64,000 bases of DNA from Halichoerus grypus. Taxonomy: Eukaryota; Chordata; Mammalia; Carnivora; Phocidae. Below are positions 1-11,583 of the stretch, piece by piece. The translations under genes were made by a program, and so were the position numbers. A model generated the notes under the pieces. The model was not told the DNA's origin. It did no database searches and saw only the letters and a list, made by a program, of their open reading frames with translations. Position 1 is the first letter of the stretch. Each line of letters opens with the position of its first letter. The stretch lies in assembly GCF_964656455.1 (NCBI RefSeq), contig NC_135719.1:80447562-80511561 (forward strand), read 5' to 3'.

Positions 1-581
1 TATAGCTGGGCCCAGGGCAAATAACATTGAATGGAATGGAAATTTTCTTTTGTCTAATGAAATGTAGTTACTTAGATCACAACCAGAAGCCCAAGATAAT
101 CCGAAAAGAGAGTGGACTTCAAAGCAAAGTGTTTGAAAACATGAACAAGAGGGAAAGGAAACAGAAAAGAATGCATGACCACCAGTATTCATGAAATTCT
201 GTGTGGAAAAGTATCTTATCTATCCCCATACAGGGATATAGAGCCTTAGCTGCATTTCAGTTTAAAATATCTTTTCTCTATTTGGGAAAGAAAACACTGG
301 TATTGTATTTTTTTTAATGTCAAACTAAATCTGAGAATAAATTTACCCGGTCCCCAAATTTCTGGAGAATAATTGAACAACTTTTTCAGGAGGAAAGTGG
401 CTATCCTAAACATATCTAATGGCTCAACTTTGTCTATGCAAGTATGAGCAGGATATGGTCTTACAACATTTCCCTACCAACCTATTTTGAGACAGCTGCA
501 GAGATTTACACAAAACTGAATAGGACTGAAGATCCCAGGCTCAGAGCAGGAGATGATTTTCCTAGAGACAGAGATGCCAAC

Positions 582-1152
582 ATGACTCTTCTCAACATGT
601 TATAGGAACTGATGGCCTCTGTCTTCCCTGGTAGGAACAGTTGCAGATAGTGAATGGTCTAGGATTGAGGGGAGAATGTGGGAAGAGGGCAGGGGGATAA
701 ACAATGGCTAATTATGACAGACACTCTCGGGGAGAAAAAAGGGAAGGAGAAATGAACCAGATTTTTTTATTCCTTTTGCCTTGACTGAAGATTTAACTCA
801 TGCCCTAGTAGATCAGTTCAGCGGATCAGTCTTGTTATTTTTTTCTGTCTACAGGATCTAACATGTCCAAAAAGATCATTCAATCTCAACCAACAACATC
901 AAGGCAGGAGGGCAAGATTGTGAAATTGGCCTGTTCATATGATGCCAGGGTTGTATATTATGTGTTATATTGGTACAAAAGGCCTCCCAGAGGGGAGATG
1001 ATTTTCCTCATTTCCCAGCACACAGATACAGAAACCAATGCAATGCAGTGTCAATATTTTGTGAATTTCCAGAAAGCAGCTAAAACTATCAGGCTCATCA
1101 TATCACTATCACATTTGGAAGACTGCAACATATTTCTCTTGTCTCAGAGAGG
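582..1152 (+). pseudogene. TCR V pseudogene, TRDV1/TRAV38-like clan
   Basis: This is a degenerate T-cell receptor V segment. A 49-nt leader candidate (582-630) is followed by a GT donor; it is the same length as the leaders of the intact relatives at 9.5 and 59.1 kb, but it has an in-frame TAG at 603-605. The V exon begins after an AG at 853-854 and stays open. It shows a first cysteine in LACSY, the tryptophan in LYWYK, the family motif GEMIFLI and the framework-3 motif NFQKAAK. The second conserved cysteine is gone: the usual YFCA reads as FLLS (about 1132-1143). I see no heptamer or nonamer downstream, so the 3' end is approximate. By position, 5' of TRAV26, it could correspond to human TRAV31-33, but the subgroup is not settled. 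Confidence 0.75.
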
Positions 1153-1689
1153 GCCTTACAAAAAGCCCAGAACTCAACCTGAGACAAATTGCCTCTTCCC
1201 ATATTCTCAGGGAAGCCTCAAACCTTACCCAGACATTTGTTAGCAGCTGGTGGTTAAAGTGTGTAAGATAAGATCTAGAAAGGAAGTTGTTGAATTCATT
1301 CCAGGAAGCACTCCTTCACAGCTGGCTTGGGGACCACTCAGAACCATTTGCAAAAGTCATACTCTTCAGATATCATCCTATTTCTTATTTTTTCCCATGG
1401 AGTATGTTATTTAAAAAAAAAATCAGCATATGAAGGACAGTATTTTAAAATTATACTTGATTACTGCAGATTTTATACCTGCTCAACTCAATCTTTTGGG
1501 ACAGATAGTTCTTTCTGGGTTCCTGGACCAAATTCCAATGTGGTGGTGGGCGGAAGAGGCTTCCCACAACACCAAGCAATTCTCCAGACACTAGCTGGGT
1601 GTCCTACAACTCGACTTAATTCTGACACCGTCTATCTGGAGATAGATCCCACTGGTTGAGGACTCAGTCCCACAACAATGCTCCCCCCA

Positions 1690-1955
1690 CTTCAGATGCC
1701 AGTTGAAAGCCCAAGTTGTTACTTGTACTTCTGACACACTGGTTACATAGTGGAGGTGCCAATGACCCCCTCCAACTCAGGATGCCAATCACAAGCCCAG
1801 GTTATTACCCGTACTTCTGACCAACTTACTATAGATGTGAGGCTCCAACAACACCTTCCTTAGACTTCTGATGCCAGGTGCAAATACAGGTTGCTATCTG
1901 TACTTCTGACAGGCTGGCTATATATCAGAAGCTCCCATGGCCCCGTCCTCAGGTC
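1690..1955. repeat. Three-copy tandem repeat, period about 87 bp
   Basis: Three diverged head-to-tail units share 'GATGCCA' and 'GTACTTCTGAC'. The second motif starts at about 1725, 1811 and 1900, giving spacings of 86 and 89. The array sits at the left of an LTR-like stretch. Confidence 0.6.
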
Positions 1956-2490
1956 CAATTAATTTGCCAGAGTGGTTCACAGAACTCAAAGAGACATTTT
2001 ACTTACTAGATTACTGTTTATTATAAAAGGATGTAAGGAATTCAGGAACAGCCAGATGGGAGAGTTGCATCAGGCAAAGTATAGGGAAAGAGTGAGGAGC
2101 TTCCATTCTCTCTGAGAGCACCACTCTCCCAGCACCTCCCTGTAGTCACCAAACCAGAAGATCTCTGAACCCTGTCCTTCTGGTTTTTTATCGAGGCTTC
2201 ATTACTTAGCCATGATTGATTAAATCACTGGCCATTGGCAATTGATTCAACCTCCAGCCCTCCTCCTCTCCCTGGAGGGTGGGGGTGGCTACTGAGAGTT
2301 CCAAGAGAATCACATGGTTGGTTCCCCAGCAACAGCCCCCACCCTTAGGTTGCCTAAGGGCTTTGCAAATGTCACATCATTAACATAAAAGATACCTTCA
2401 TTGCTCTTATTACAGAAACTCCAAGGATTTTAGGAGCTCTGTGCCACAAATGGGGTTAAAGACAAAATACGTATTTCTTATTATAAATCA
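1956..2490. repeat. Probable old LTR-like interspersed repeat
   Basis: Non-coding sequence that resembles a dispersed mammalian LTR, with internal runs such as 'CACATGGTTGGTTCCCC' and 'GCACAGAGCTCC' on the reverse strand. I recognise the style but cannot name the family, and no target-site duplication was found. Confidence 0.35.
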
Positions 2491-2628
2491 CGAAAGACAC
2501 TAGGGAAAAGTAAGCACACAAAACAGAAATTTATTTGCTGGGATGCCTAAAGACTGACCAGAGAAATGGAACCTCAGCTGAGATTATAGACAGAACTATA
2601 TCACACAATGTAGTAGAGTAACCTGTTC

Positions 2629-2692
2629 TGGACCACTTTTTCTTTTCTTTTCTTTTTTCTTTTTTTTTTTTTTTTTTTGGACCACTTTTTCT
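2629..2692. repeat. Pyrimidine tract between short direct repeats
   Basis: A T-rich tract (TTTTC repeats, then poly-T) of about 35 bases is bounded on both sides by the direct repeat 'GGACCACTTTTTCTT'. This looks like a target-site duplication around a poly(A) tail that has no element body. Confidence 0.55.
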
Positions 2693-5600
2693 TATCTCCT
2701 TGGCCACATTTCACTCCAATTCTTGCCAACTCCAGCTTGGCTTACCAAGCCCTTTGATTCTCATGCTCCCTGAGCTGGGTTTGTTTATTGGAGTCCCCCT
2801 ACAGTCCCATGCCCATCACAAGCTTTAATCATGACAGAGAAAGGATGAATGTGATGAGGCACTACTACAGACACTGGAGCCTGCAGTTGATCTCGTAGCC
2901 ACCTGACTTGTTCATGGGAAACAAGAAATGAGACCAGGGCTTCTAAACCAAGTGTTTTTTTTAATTCAGATGCCTACTTCCCAATTGTTTTGGTCAAGTC
3001 CACAGAACTAGTCTTTCAATTCTGATGAGTCATTTTCCTTGCCTTAGGAATTCCCTAAAATCCCTCCTAGGAATCCTCTGTTAAGGATAGTGAATGGACC
3101 CTATCTCACGTGTCTGCAGGTCTGACACAGTGCCAAATCCTTAACCTCCTTTCTTCTTAATCTTCTGCCCTGAACTAAAGCTTTGACAGATTATCAGAAC
3201 CAAAAAGGAAATACATGAAGTGTCAACTCTTTTGTGGTTGTTACCTATTGCTGGACAATTTGGACATTCCTCCCCTGAAATTGTACCTGTGTGTACTTAA
3301 AGTAAGATCGCTACACTTGTTAAATACTTATTCCCATTGGTTTAGTCAGTCACTTGTTCGTTCAGGGGGAAAGAAATCAGGTCCTACATGGAATCTTCAG
3401 TTGCTTCTAATTGCTTTAAGGGAAATGTCTATGTCCAAGTTCCCTTGTATATATTACAAACTGTTCCTCCTCATGATCTTTGGATCAAGACCAAGGTGAA
3501 TAATAAGACAGAGGATGTTCTTTGGATATCTATACTATCCATAAGCTCATCTTCAAGACTTATTTTTAAAGATCCCAGAAAGAACCCATCAGGGCCAGAA
3601 TAAACTACCATTACCTGATTCCTCAACCTTGCAGTGTTCCTTGGGATTTATTCTTGTTGGGTCCTGATTTAATACTATGATTCCCTACCTAGCTGAAGCC
3701 ACAGAATCAGCAATGATGCATTCTGTAACTTACCTATTCCTCCCCCAGCAAAGATCCCATAAAGATTCTCATTTCTATGAGATTATTAAAAATAAAATAT
3801 AAATAGGCTCAAAATACAACTAGCAGAAGGTAAAACAGTGCCATATTTTTTTGATTGAATAGGTGGGGGTATTTCAGTTATAAACTGTGATTTACAATGT
3901 AATATGTGTTGCAGTGCTGCATTCCTGATACCAATATTTCACTGGAAGATGGACAGAGTTCCAATTTGTCATAGGATAGATAAAGCATGAAAGTGTCACT
4001 TCTCCCTACCTTGTAAAACTAGATAAACAGCAAAATCATAACTTAGCTTTTACTATCAGAGACCTGAAGTCACAGGGAAGCCAAGTAGGCTGGATTCCAA
4101 TGAGGAACAGGCTTCTCAAAGACAGGTAGGCATATGGACTGACACCACATTAGCAGAGCATAGGTAAAACAGGTGCTGGCTGCCATATAAGCAAGAAGGA
4201 ATCAGCCAAAAGACTGAGTGAGGGCTCTCATGACAGTGTAAAACTGCAGGAAGTCACAGACTCAAGAGGAGTCTGCATTCACTAGTGGGAACATTTTCAC
4301 AGACTTCCACCATGTGCTCACAAAAATGACTGGGAGCAGAGAGGGTGACAGAAGGAGCCCCATCAGAGATGTTGGTCTGCACAACATGATTGGCTGTGAC
4401 TGCAGGAGGCACAAGTTCCTTTCCTAGGGACCTTGCCCAGGTCAGTCTCTCACATGAAGGAAAAGCCTGAGGCTGTTGGGCATGGGGATAAAGAGCAAAT
4501 TCTTTGTATGCATGCATGCGTGTGCATGGGCAAACACACACACATGCACAAACACACACACACACTCCTAGGGCACAGTTAAGATCCACTGCAACAGAGT
4601 GAGTAGTCAAGGGAAAAGCCCATTACCTTTGGTTAAGGTAGAGGGGCAGGAAAACATTCTGAGCTGAAAACCCTATAATAGTACGGTTAATCGTAACTGA
4701 ACTAGCATGAGTTCTCTCCCTGGTGAGTTACAGAAAGAGACTACATGGAGGGGGGAGTTGTGACACAAAGTAATCTTTATTTGCAGCAAATAGGGAGATC
4801 ATGGAGAATAATTTCCAAAGTCATGAAGCCCCAAACAACAAAACTGGGGAGGTTTTAACCTAAGGGCGCATGCGTATTCATGAAGGGCTTGACAAAAGAG
4901 AGAGTTCAGCACAGAATTGTGGCAGAAGCCATCCTCAAGTTGACAGAGTCCAGGTCCTGGTTGATTGGTCATGAGGGCCAGCAAGGGTCAGTATCTTCAA
5001 TTCTCTGCTCCAGTCATTCTGGTGTTTTGAGGCTCAAAGGGGTTTAAATCCTGCAGAAACAACTCGAGAATATGTGTTAGGTCAATCCTTACTTTTGAAA
5101 AAGCAGTGGGAGTTTTACCACTGACTTACCATCTCTGATATGTTAGGCTCTCTCCTGGCTTAGTAGACTGCTGGTTTTTGCGTTCCCTTTGTTTCCTTAA
5201 AATCCTTAACTACGGAGGTTTTTTGCATTCTTTTCTAATTCCAACACCTCTTGCGAAGCTCTGCAAGCAGTGTGCTTGGGCAAGCAGTACCCATTGGGCA
5301 TAACTCACAAAAATAGATGGGGGACTAAAATGATTTCTCTTGTGTCCTGAAAGCTGTGCCTCATCTCTCTTTTTCTGAGGACTCCTAACTCTTTCTGCTT
5401 ACAGTGAGGAAGAGGCAGAAAATCTTCTTGTACAAGACGCACAGAGAAACATGGTGGTGTTTGGCTACCACAGGAAGGGGAGGCACGAATGCTGATAAAA
5501 TCCTACATCCAAGATCCAGGTACATGGATCAGTCTAAATTGACACTGGATCAAGAGAACAAAGTCTACCTACCCACACAGTAAGCCTAGCAAGCTCTGAA

Positions 5601-5960
5601 TAACCAACAGCCATCTGTTGTTGGAGGAGGAGCAAGGGCAAGTAGAGAGAGATCTCACTGCTGCAGGAATTCAGGGACAGCTTCAAGTTGAAGGTGGAGC
5701 TAAAAGCTTAAAGTGGAGTACTCTAAGAGAAAGAGATTCCTTTTTAACATAACCACAATAGTGTTATTAAATTTATATGCATTAACTATAATTCAAGAAG
5801 CTAGATTTTCAATGGCTCATGAAGCAGTAAGATTGTTTCAAGAAAACTTTGATCCTTAAGTCAGGGTAGCCTTATTGTAGAACTCTATATTTTTAGGGCT
5901 TCTACTTTCTGTTCCTAGAGATGACATGACTGGACACTCCTGTCAGAGATGTTAATTCAT
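2693..5960. other. Intergenic stretch without recognised genes
   Basis: I see no V exon, RSS or clear repeat family here apart from a CA/CACA microsatellite at about 4531-4565. Short open frames on both strands have no recognisable protein signature. Confidence 0.5.
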
Positions 5961-6210
5961 ACACTTTTATTCACTAGGTATCATTCTGAGGAAGCTGTTT
6001 TTTTTTTAAAAAAAGGATGTTTCTTATTAATATTTTTATCTGCCAAGATTTGTCATAGATGCTGACACTAAGTCCAGGGGCTTCTGGAAAGGATCCATCA
6101 CAAGTCTGGGAAAGAAGAGGGTCATTCTGGTTCTCAAGTTTCCTATAGACTCTAGAAATAAAATGTAAATTCAAAAATTATCCAGTAACCCATCTTCATT
6201 GTCTCAACAG

Positions 6211-6502
6211 GGACGAGTAGCCAAAAAAAGGATGTGGTGCAGAGTCCTTCAATCCTGAATGTCTGGGAGAGAAAAATGGCTGTTATCATCTACAGTCATA
6301 CAGAGAAGTCTTTGAGTTATTTCCTTGGTACAGGAAGGAAGCAGAGAAAAACCCTACTCTTCTAACAGAGATTCCCCCGAATACGGGGAGAAAACAGAAC
6401 GGGAGATTCACGGTACTGTTGAATAAAAAAGTTAAACGTGCTTCTTGCATATCACAGCCACCCAGCCAGGAGACTCAACCTTGGATTTCTGTGCAGCGAT
6501 CA
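6211..6502 (+). pseudogene. TRAV V-exon relic, TRAV13/TRAV29-like, multiply broken
   Basis: A V exon that no single reading frame reveals. It begins after 'CTCAACAG' (AG at 6209-6210) with the framework-1 motif VVQSPS. After one frame change it reads YRKEAEKNPTLL and NGRFTVLLNKKVKRAS; after a second it reads LHITATQPGDS and DFCAAI. A degenerate RSS heptamer CACAGAG lies at 6503-6509, with a poor nonamer at about 6533 after 23 bases. Defects: the first conserved cysteine is replaced (IIY in place of the usual NCxY), there is a frameshift next to the FR2 tryptophan, and another in framework 3. No leader exon was found. The motifs resemble the TRAV13/TRAV29 type, and the subgroup is uncertain. 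Confidence 0.75.
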
Positions 6503-6870
6503 CACAGAGCTCCCCAGGCACCTGCAGCCTACAGCGAGGGACCCAGTCACATTCTCTGTCCTTGAACTGGTTTGGGGTTGAAAGACTTGCCATAATGTGT
6601 TTGTTTCCAACTTGAAATGAATGCAGAGCTCTAATTATTGTGATTATAAAAAATTCAGTTTCCAATGACTCAAGATGAGCTACTACAATTTGTACTAACT
6701 CCAATATATTCTAGAGGAGAAATGGCGGTGTTTTAAGTAGATGTGTAGATTGTAAATACCTTATTGGGGTATTTAAGGTTCTCTGATTGAAGTCCTACAT
6801 GTTTCATAATGTGCCAAAGAGATCTAAAGTCTTCTGGGTGGCCAACATGGGTGGCTTTCAGTAAAAAAAA

Positions 6871-6940
6871 AAAAATTATATATATATATACATATGTTTA
6901 TATATATGTATATATATACATGTATATGTATATATATATT
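6871..6940. repeat. TA-rich microsatellite
   Basis: Alternating TA/CATA dinucleotide tract following a poly-A run. Confidence 0.85.
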
Positions 6941-7129
6941 GCCTTAAAAATTATTATAAAATCAACACATGCTCATTATGGATACTTTTGAGAGTATAAA
7001 AAATGTAACAGAAAAATTAAAGTCATTTAAAATTCTGCTGCCCAATGATAAACATTTACCAAAAATATTTTTATTCTAGGTGGTCTGCATGTGCCTTCCT
7101 ATCAATTTAACATTTAAAATATACTTTTC

Positions 7130-7345
7130 TTCTTAAAGATTTTATTTATTTATTTCTTTGAGAGAGAGAGATCACAAGGGGGGTGGAGGGAGCAGAGGGA
7201 GAGGAAGAAGCAGACTTCCTGCTGAGCAGGGAGCCTGACATGGGGCTCCACACTGGGGCTCCACTCGGGGCTCAATCCCAGGACCCAAAGATCATGACCT
7301 GAGCCGAAGGCAGACACTTTACCAACTGAGCCACCCAGGTGCCCC
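7130..7345 (-). mobile_element. Can-SINE (reverse orientation)
   Basis: Reverse-oriented SINEC: TTTATTTATTT tail complement at left and GAGCCACCCAGGTGCCCC head complement at right. It is flanked by the target-site duplication 'TAAAATATACTTTTC' (7115-7129 and 7346-7360). Confidence 0.95.
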
Positions 7346-7999
7346 TAAAATATACTTTTCATGTAACATTTATGTCCATTCTCCTTTGTACAATTCATCT
7401 TCAAAATATGGGGTGCTTGGTTATAAAAGATATAATTCAAGTAACAATCAGAGGAATTCCTGCAAAGCTTTTCACATTGCAACTGTTCTATATTCAACAA
7501 ATATTTACTGTCTACTATGTGTCAGACACTGGTTTTGGTGCTAAAGATTGAGCAGGATGAACGGAAAGGGATAACAACATTTAACACTGTCCTGCCTCTC
7601 TCCTCTGATGAATGTCTACTCACCAGAAATCACCTGGAAAGTTTTTGACTGAAGTGGTTCAATGGATTCTACTCAAGAGCTTTGAGATTTTGCCCAAACA
7701 TACCACCAATCCTTTCATACCTCGTAGGTCTGTATATACATCAGCAACAGTACGAAATTTTTCAGTTTTTCCCAATGTTCCCTCGTGAAAGGAAAATAAT
7801 AACTATTGTAAACAACTGATTTAAATGAGAGGGGAAGAAACCTAACCAACTCCTCCATAAGGCCAAAAAAGTAATTAATATTTATAAAGGACAGCTAAGA
7901 GTAGTGAAAATAATTGTAATACAAATTAATTTTGGATTTTTGAATAGGTAATAAAAACACAACGTAGAAAATAAAAACTATATAAAAGAAATATAATGA

Positions 8000-8222
8000 G
8001 GGGCGCCTGGGTGGCTCAGTTAGTTAAGCATCTGGCTTGTGATTTCGGCTCAGTCATGATCTCATGGGTCCTGGGATGGAGCCCCATGTTTGCTCTGTGC
8101 TCAATGGGGAATCTGCTTGGGATTCTCTCTCTCCCTCTCCCTCTGCCCTTCTCCCCACTCACCCTTGCCCTCTCTCTTTCTCTCAAATAAATAAATAAAA
8201 ATCTTTAAATAAAACTTTTAAA
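8000..8222 (+). mobile_element. Can-SINE (forward)
   Basis: Canonical head 'GGGGCGCCTGGGTGGCTCAGT', CT-rich body and AAATAAATAAATAAAAATCTTT tail. Similar 'AAAGAAATATA'-type flanks suggest a target-site duplication. The open frame through it is coincidental. Confidence 0.95.
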
Positions 8223-8335
8223 AAAGGAAATATAGTATATCTAGGAAAGTAACATTCCCTGTCACCTTAACCCCCACTGTTCCTTAGCAGGCTAGGAAAA
8301 CCACCGTTAAAATTAAAATTTTACTTGCGTTATTT

Positions 8336-8706
8336 GTTTTTTTATCCTTAAGTTGTATGAGTTCTTTATATATTTTGGATACTCAACCCTTAGCAGGTAT
8401 ATGATTTCCAAATAGTTTCTCGCATTCTGGGCGTTGTCTTTTTCACTTTCTTGAGAGTATCTTTTGAAGCAGAAGAGCTTTTAATTTTGATGAAGTCTAA
8501 CTTATCTATTTTTTTCTTTAGTTACTTGTGCTTTGATGTCATATTTTAAAACCATTGCCCGATTCAAGGTCACAAAGATTCACATCAATGTTTTCTTCTA
8601 AGAGTTTTAGAGTTTGAGTTTGTATGTTGAGGTCATGGATCCATTTCAAGTTAATTTTTTAATACAGTGGGAGGTAGAGATACAATTTCATTCTGTTGCA
8701 TATGGA
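8336..8706 (-). mobile_element. L1 ORF2 fragment, reverse
   Basis: The reverse complement matches old mammalian L1 ORF2 text (complement of 'AAAGAACTCATACAACTTAA', 'GGTTTTAAAATATGACATCA'). It is 5'-truncated and non-coding. Confidence 0.7.
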
Positions 8707-8709
8707 TAG

Positions 8710-9330
8710 CAAGACAGTTGGAGTCCCTAACCAAAAGAATGCTGAGTAGCTATACCGATATCAAATGAAGTAGACATTAAACCAGGAATTATTACTAGAG
8801 ATACAGAGCAACACTTCAAAATGATTAAGTACACAATCTACCAGGAAGATAGAACAATTCTATTTTTATTCGCACCTAATAGCATGACTTCAAAATATAT
8901 CAAACATAAATCAGTAGAATTAAACTAGTAGAATTTGTTGATTTAAAAAATCAATAAACAAATATACAACTGTAGTGGCAGGCATTAACACACATCTCTT
9001 AGTAGAAATGTTGAGAAAATACGACCAACACAATTAAGATTCTTTACCTAATTTACATATATAGAACACCTTAACCCCCACCAACAGAATATATATTCTT
9101 TCAAATGTACACAGAATATTTATCAAAGTTGACTATATTCTGGATCTTAAAGCAAGACTTAATTGCAAAGGATTTAAATCATTCAGAATATAGTCTTTTA
9201 TCACAATGGTATTAAGTGAGAATTCAATAACAAAAAGATACTTAAACTTCATTTTTGTACCTTGCTGGATATAATAGCCATTTTTCGAATGTATTGCTAC
9301 ATAAGAACATCGAGGCAAAACAGAGGTTTG
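8710..9330 (+). mobile_element. L1 ORF2 fragment, forward
   Basis: Forward L1-like text ('AGCTATACCGATATCAAATG', 'CTACCAGGAAGATAGAACAA') directly abutting the reverse fragment to its left. The pair may be one insertion with 5' inversion or two separate insertions. Confidence 0.55.
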
Positions 9331-9524
9331 TGGTGGGATAGATTTTCAGTCTCTGAATAGAGCAGTATAACACCCTATTTGAGAACCTTACTTCCTGTTT
9401 GGGGGCAGAAACATCTTATAGCCCCAGGAATTCTACACTCAGTCACTCAGTCACTCAGATAAGAGCCAGTCTCTGGACTGGAGTGAGAACAAGATAAATT
9501 TCAATCAGAAGAAGAATTTCTATC

Positions 9525-10090
9525 ATGCTCTTCCCTGGCCTACTGTGGGCATTCATAGCCTCCTTTGGCTTCAGTAAGTGTGGCCCTAAACATGGGGCCT
9601 CAGCTTCCTCTTGGAGTTCAAGAATGGGACTATGAAAGTTGTAACTGACAGGGGTATTAAGAGGGAAGAGAGATGGGGTAATGAAATGCTGTGTGATTCT
9701 TTTCTTTGTCCTTGTGTCATAAATTAATCTATTCCCCATGACCCATCTGAGACATTTCAGAGAACCAACCTTGTCTTCTTTCTCCATAGGATCCAGCATG
9801 GCTCAGAAAGTCATCCAGACTCAGAAAACAGTAATAATGGAAGAAGGACAAGCGGCCACCATTTACTGCAAGTATGAAACCAGTTGGAGTAATTATTATA
9901 CTTTATATTGGTATAAACAACTTCCCAGCAGAGAGATGGTTTTCCTCATCTACCAGGATGAAAACAAGCCAAATGTAAAGCAGGGTCGCTTCTCTGTGAA
10001 CTTTCGAAAGGCAGCAAAATCCATCAGTCTCACCATCTCTCCCTTACAACTGACAGACTCGGCGGTGTATTTCTGTGCTCTTGGTAGACC
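9525..10090 (+). CDS. TCR V gene, TRDV1-like, apparently functional (TRAV33 position?)
   Basis: Encodes the variable domain of a T-cell receptor alpha or delta chain, a surface antigen receptor. The leader exon is 9525-9573 (49 nt, starts [10 protein letters not shown], donor GTAAGT). The V exon is 9790-10090, after AG at 9788-9789. The exon is open and has all conserved positions: first cysteine in IYCKY, tryptophan in LYWYK, framework-3 [14 protein letters not shown] and second cysteine in YFCALG. The motifs [14 protein letters not shown] and CALG fit TRDV1 best as I remember that family. The gene lies just 5' of TRAV26, where human has TRAV31-33, so TRAV33 or an extra TRDV1 copy are both possible. 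A well-preserved RSS follows directly. With no stop, frameshift or lost anchor residue, this is the best candidate in the window for use in both alpha and delta chains, though such use is inferred. Confidence 0.9.
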
Positions 10091-10129
10091 CACAGTAATA
10101 AAAGTAATAGTGGAAGATGAACAAAAACC
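10091..10129 (+). other. 23-RSS of the TRDV1-like V gene
   Basis: Heptamer CACAGTA (10091-10097; consensus CACAGTG), 23-base spacer (10098-10120), and nonamer ACAAAAACC (10121-10129), which matches the consensus exactly. It is the recombination signal cut by RAG1/RAG2. Confidence 0.95.
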
Positions 10130-10139
10130 TTAGCTCCAT

Positions 10140-11583
10140 AAAGGCAGCCACCTGCTCAGGAGCTTAGGGAAAACCCGTGAACCACTGACAGGAAGAAGGC
10201 AGGAGTGTGGTAGCCCAGTTGAGCCCTCCTAATATAAACTTCCCTTCTATAAAAAATGTTCTCATAATTGAGCTCAATGTATAATACAGCACAGTTTCCT
10301 GAGATTCCCAGATACTATGTTTGTATCTTGGGTTAAAATAAACCACAAAGTGGTTTCTCAAATGATCCCTTAACAGTTAGATTTGTTAAAAAAAAAAAAG
10401 AGAGAGAGAGAGCGAGAGAAACAGGAAGCTCAAAATGGAGTCATTTGTGCTAACGCCCACATCAGTAAACCAAAACTTAATCCCTACCCTAACTGTAGTT
10501 CCAACCTCCCAGGAATGTGACCATTAACGAGTCAACATGGAATTACCTGGTCAGCACTAGTGAGATAACCTGCCAGATAGAGTTCCCTCTGTTCCTCTTA
10601 AGAAGGTGACCTTGCCTAAAACAATGCATTCCTTATAACATACAAAATATGTGTTAATTGACTGTTTATGCTATCGGTAAGGTTTCCAGTCAATGGTAGG
10701 CTATTAGTAATTAAGTTTTGGGGGAGTCAAAAGTTATATGTGGATTTTTGACTGTGTGGTGGGTCAGCATCCCTACCGCCCATGTTATCCAAGGGCCAAT
10801 TGTATATGGAGATTTCCCAAAGATCTTTCTGTTCTTGATTTTTAATTAAAATAAATTAAATCAAAAAAATAAAATAAAACAATGCATTCTTTGCTAATAA
10901 TTTCCTTTTTCTGCCCCCTTTCCACCAAATCTTATACTAAACAACGAACAATGTGGGCTTTGGCAACTGCCTTCAAACACGGGAAGAACAAAGTACTAAG
11001 GAAAGTAAAAGGAATTTGGTTGAGAGGGATTTTTAGAACTACTAGGAGAAAAAAATATCACAGAAATAGTTCTAAAATCCCCAACTGACTAAAAATAATT
11101 CAGTCTTTAATCTCAGAATATTGTGGTAGAAAGCTCTTCACTGAGCCTTGCCACTAGAGGGAGGTAGTATTTATAAGGTATTTATCTTTAGACCTAACAC
11201 ACAAACCTTGAAGAAGAAAAAAAAAAAAGACTAGACTGACTTGGTTCCTAGCTCTAAGTAAAGGAGTTCATATATACAGTCACAAGAGGGAGCTGTTACA
11301 CCTGCAAACCAGTGCTCCTTCCAGAGTGAGGGGGAGGTTATCACTAAGTTGTGCAAAAATTTTATTTTCCTCCTCTTTGTCATCTTTTACTTCATATAAT
11401 CTCACATGGAGTATGTGCACAGCTTCAAGGATGTAGGCAAACTTCTTCCCCAATGCAAAGACCTGACCACTTATAAGAAGAAAAGATAGAAGTGATTAAT
11501 AGTTTAATTTTTAATGGCCAAACATTGGTTCCTATAGTAGAGTGATAAGCTTAGTTATTATAGCAGAGAAGGATGAGTAATTT
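10140..11583. other. Intergenic stretch, nothing recognised
   Basis: AT-rich sequence with an A-tract followed by a short GA run at 10389-10413. No V segment, RSS or confidently named repeat was seen. Confidence 0.5.
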
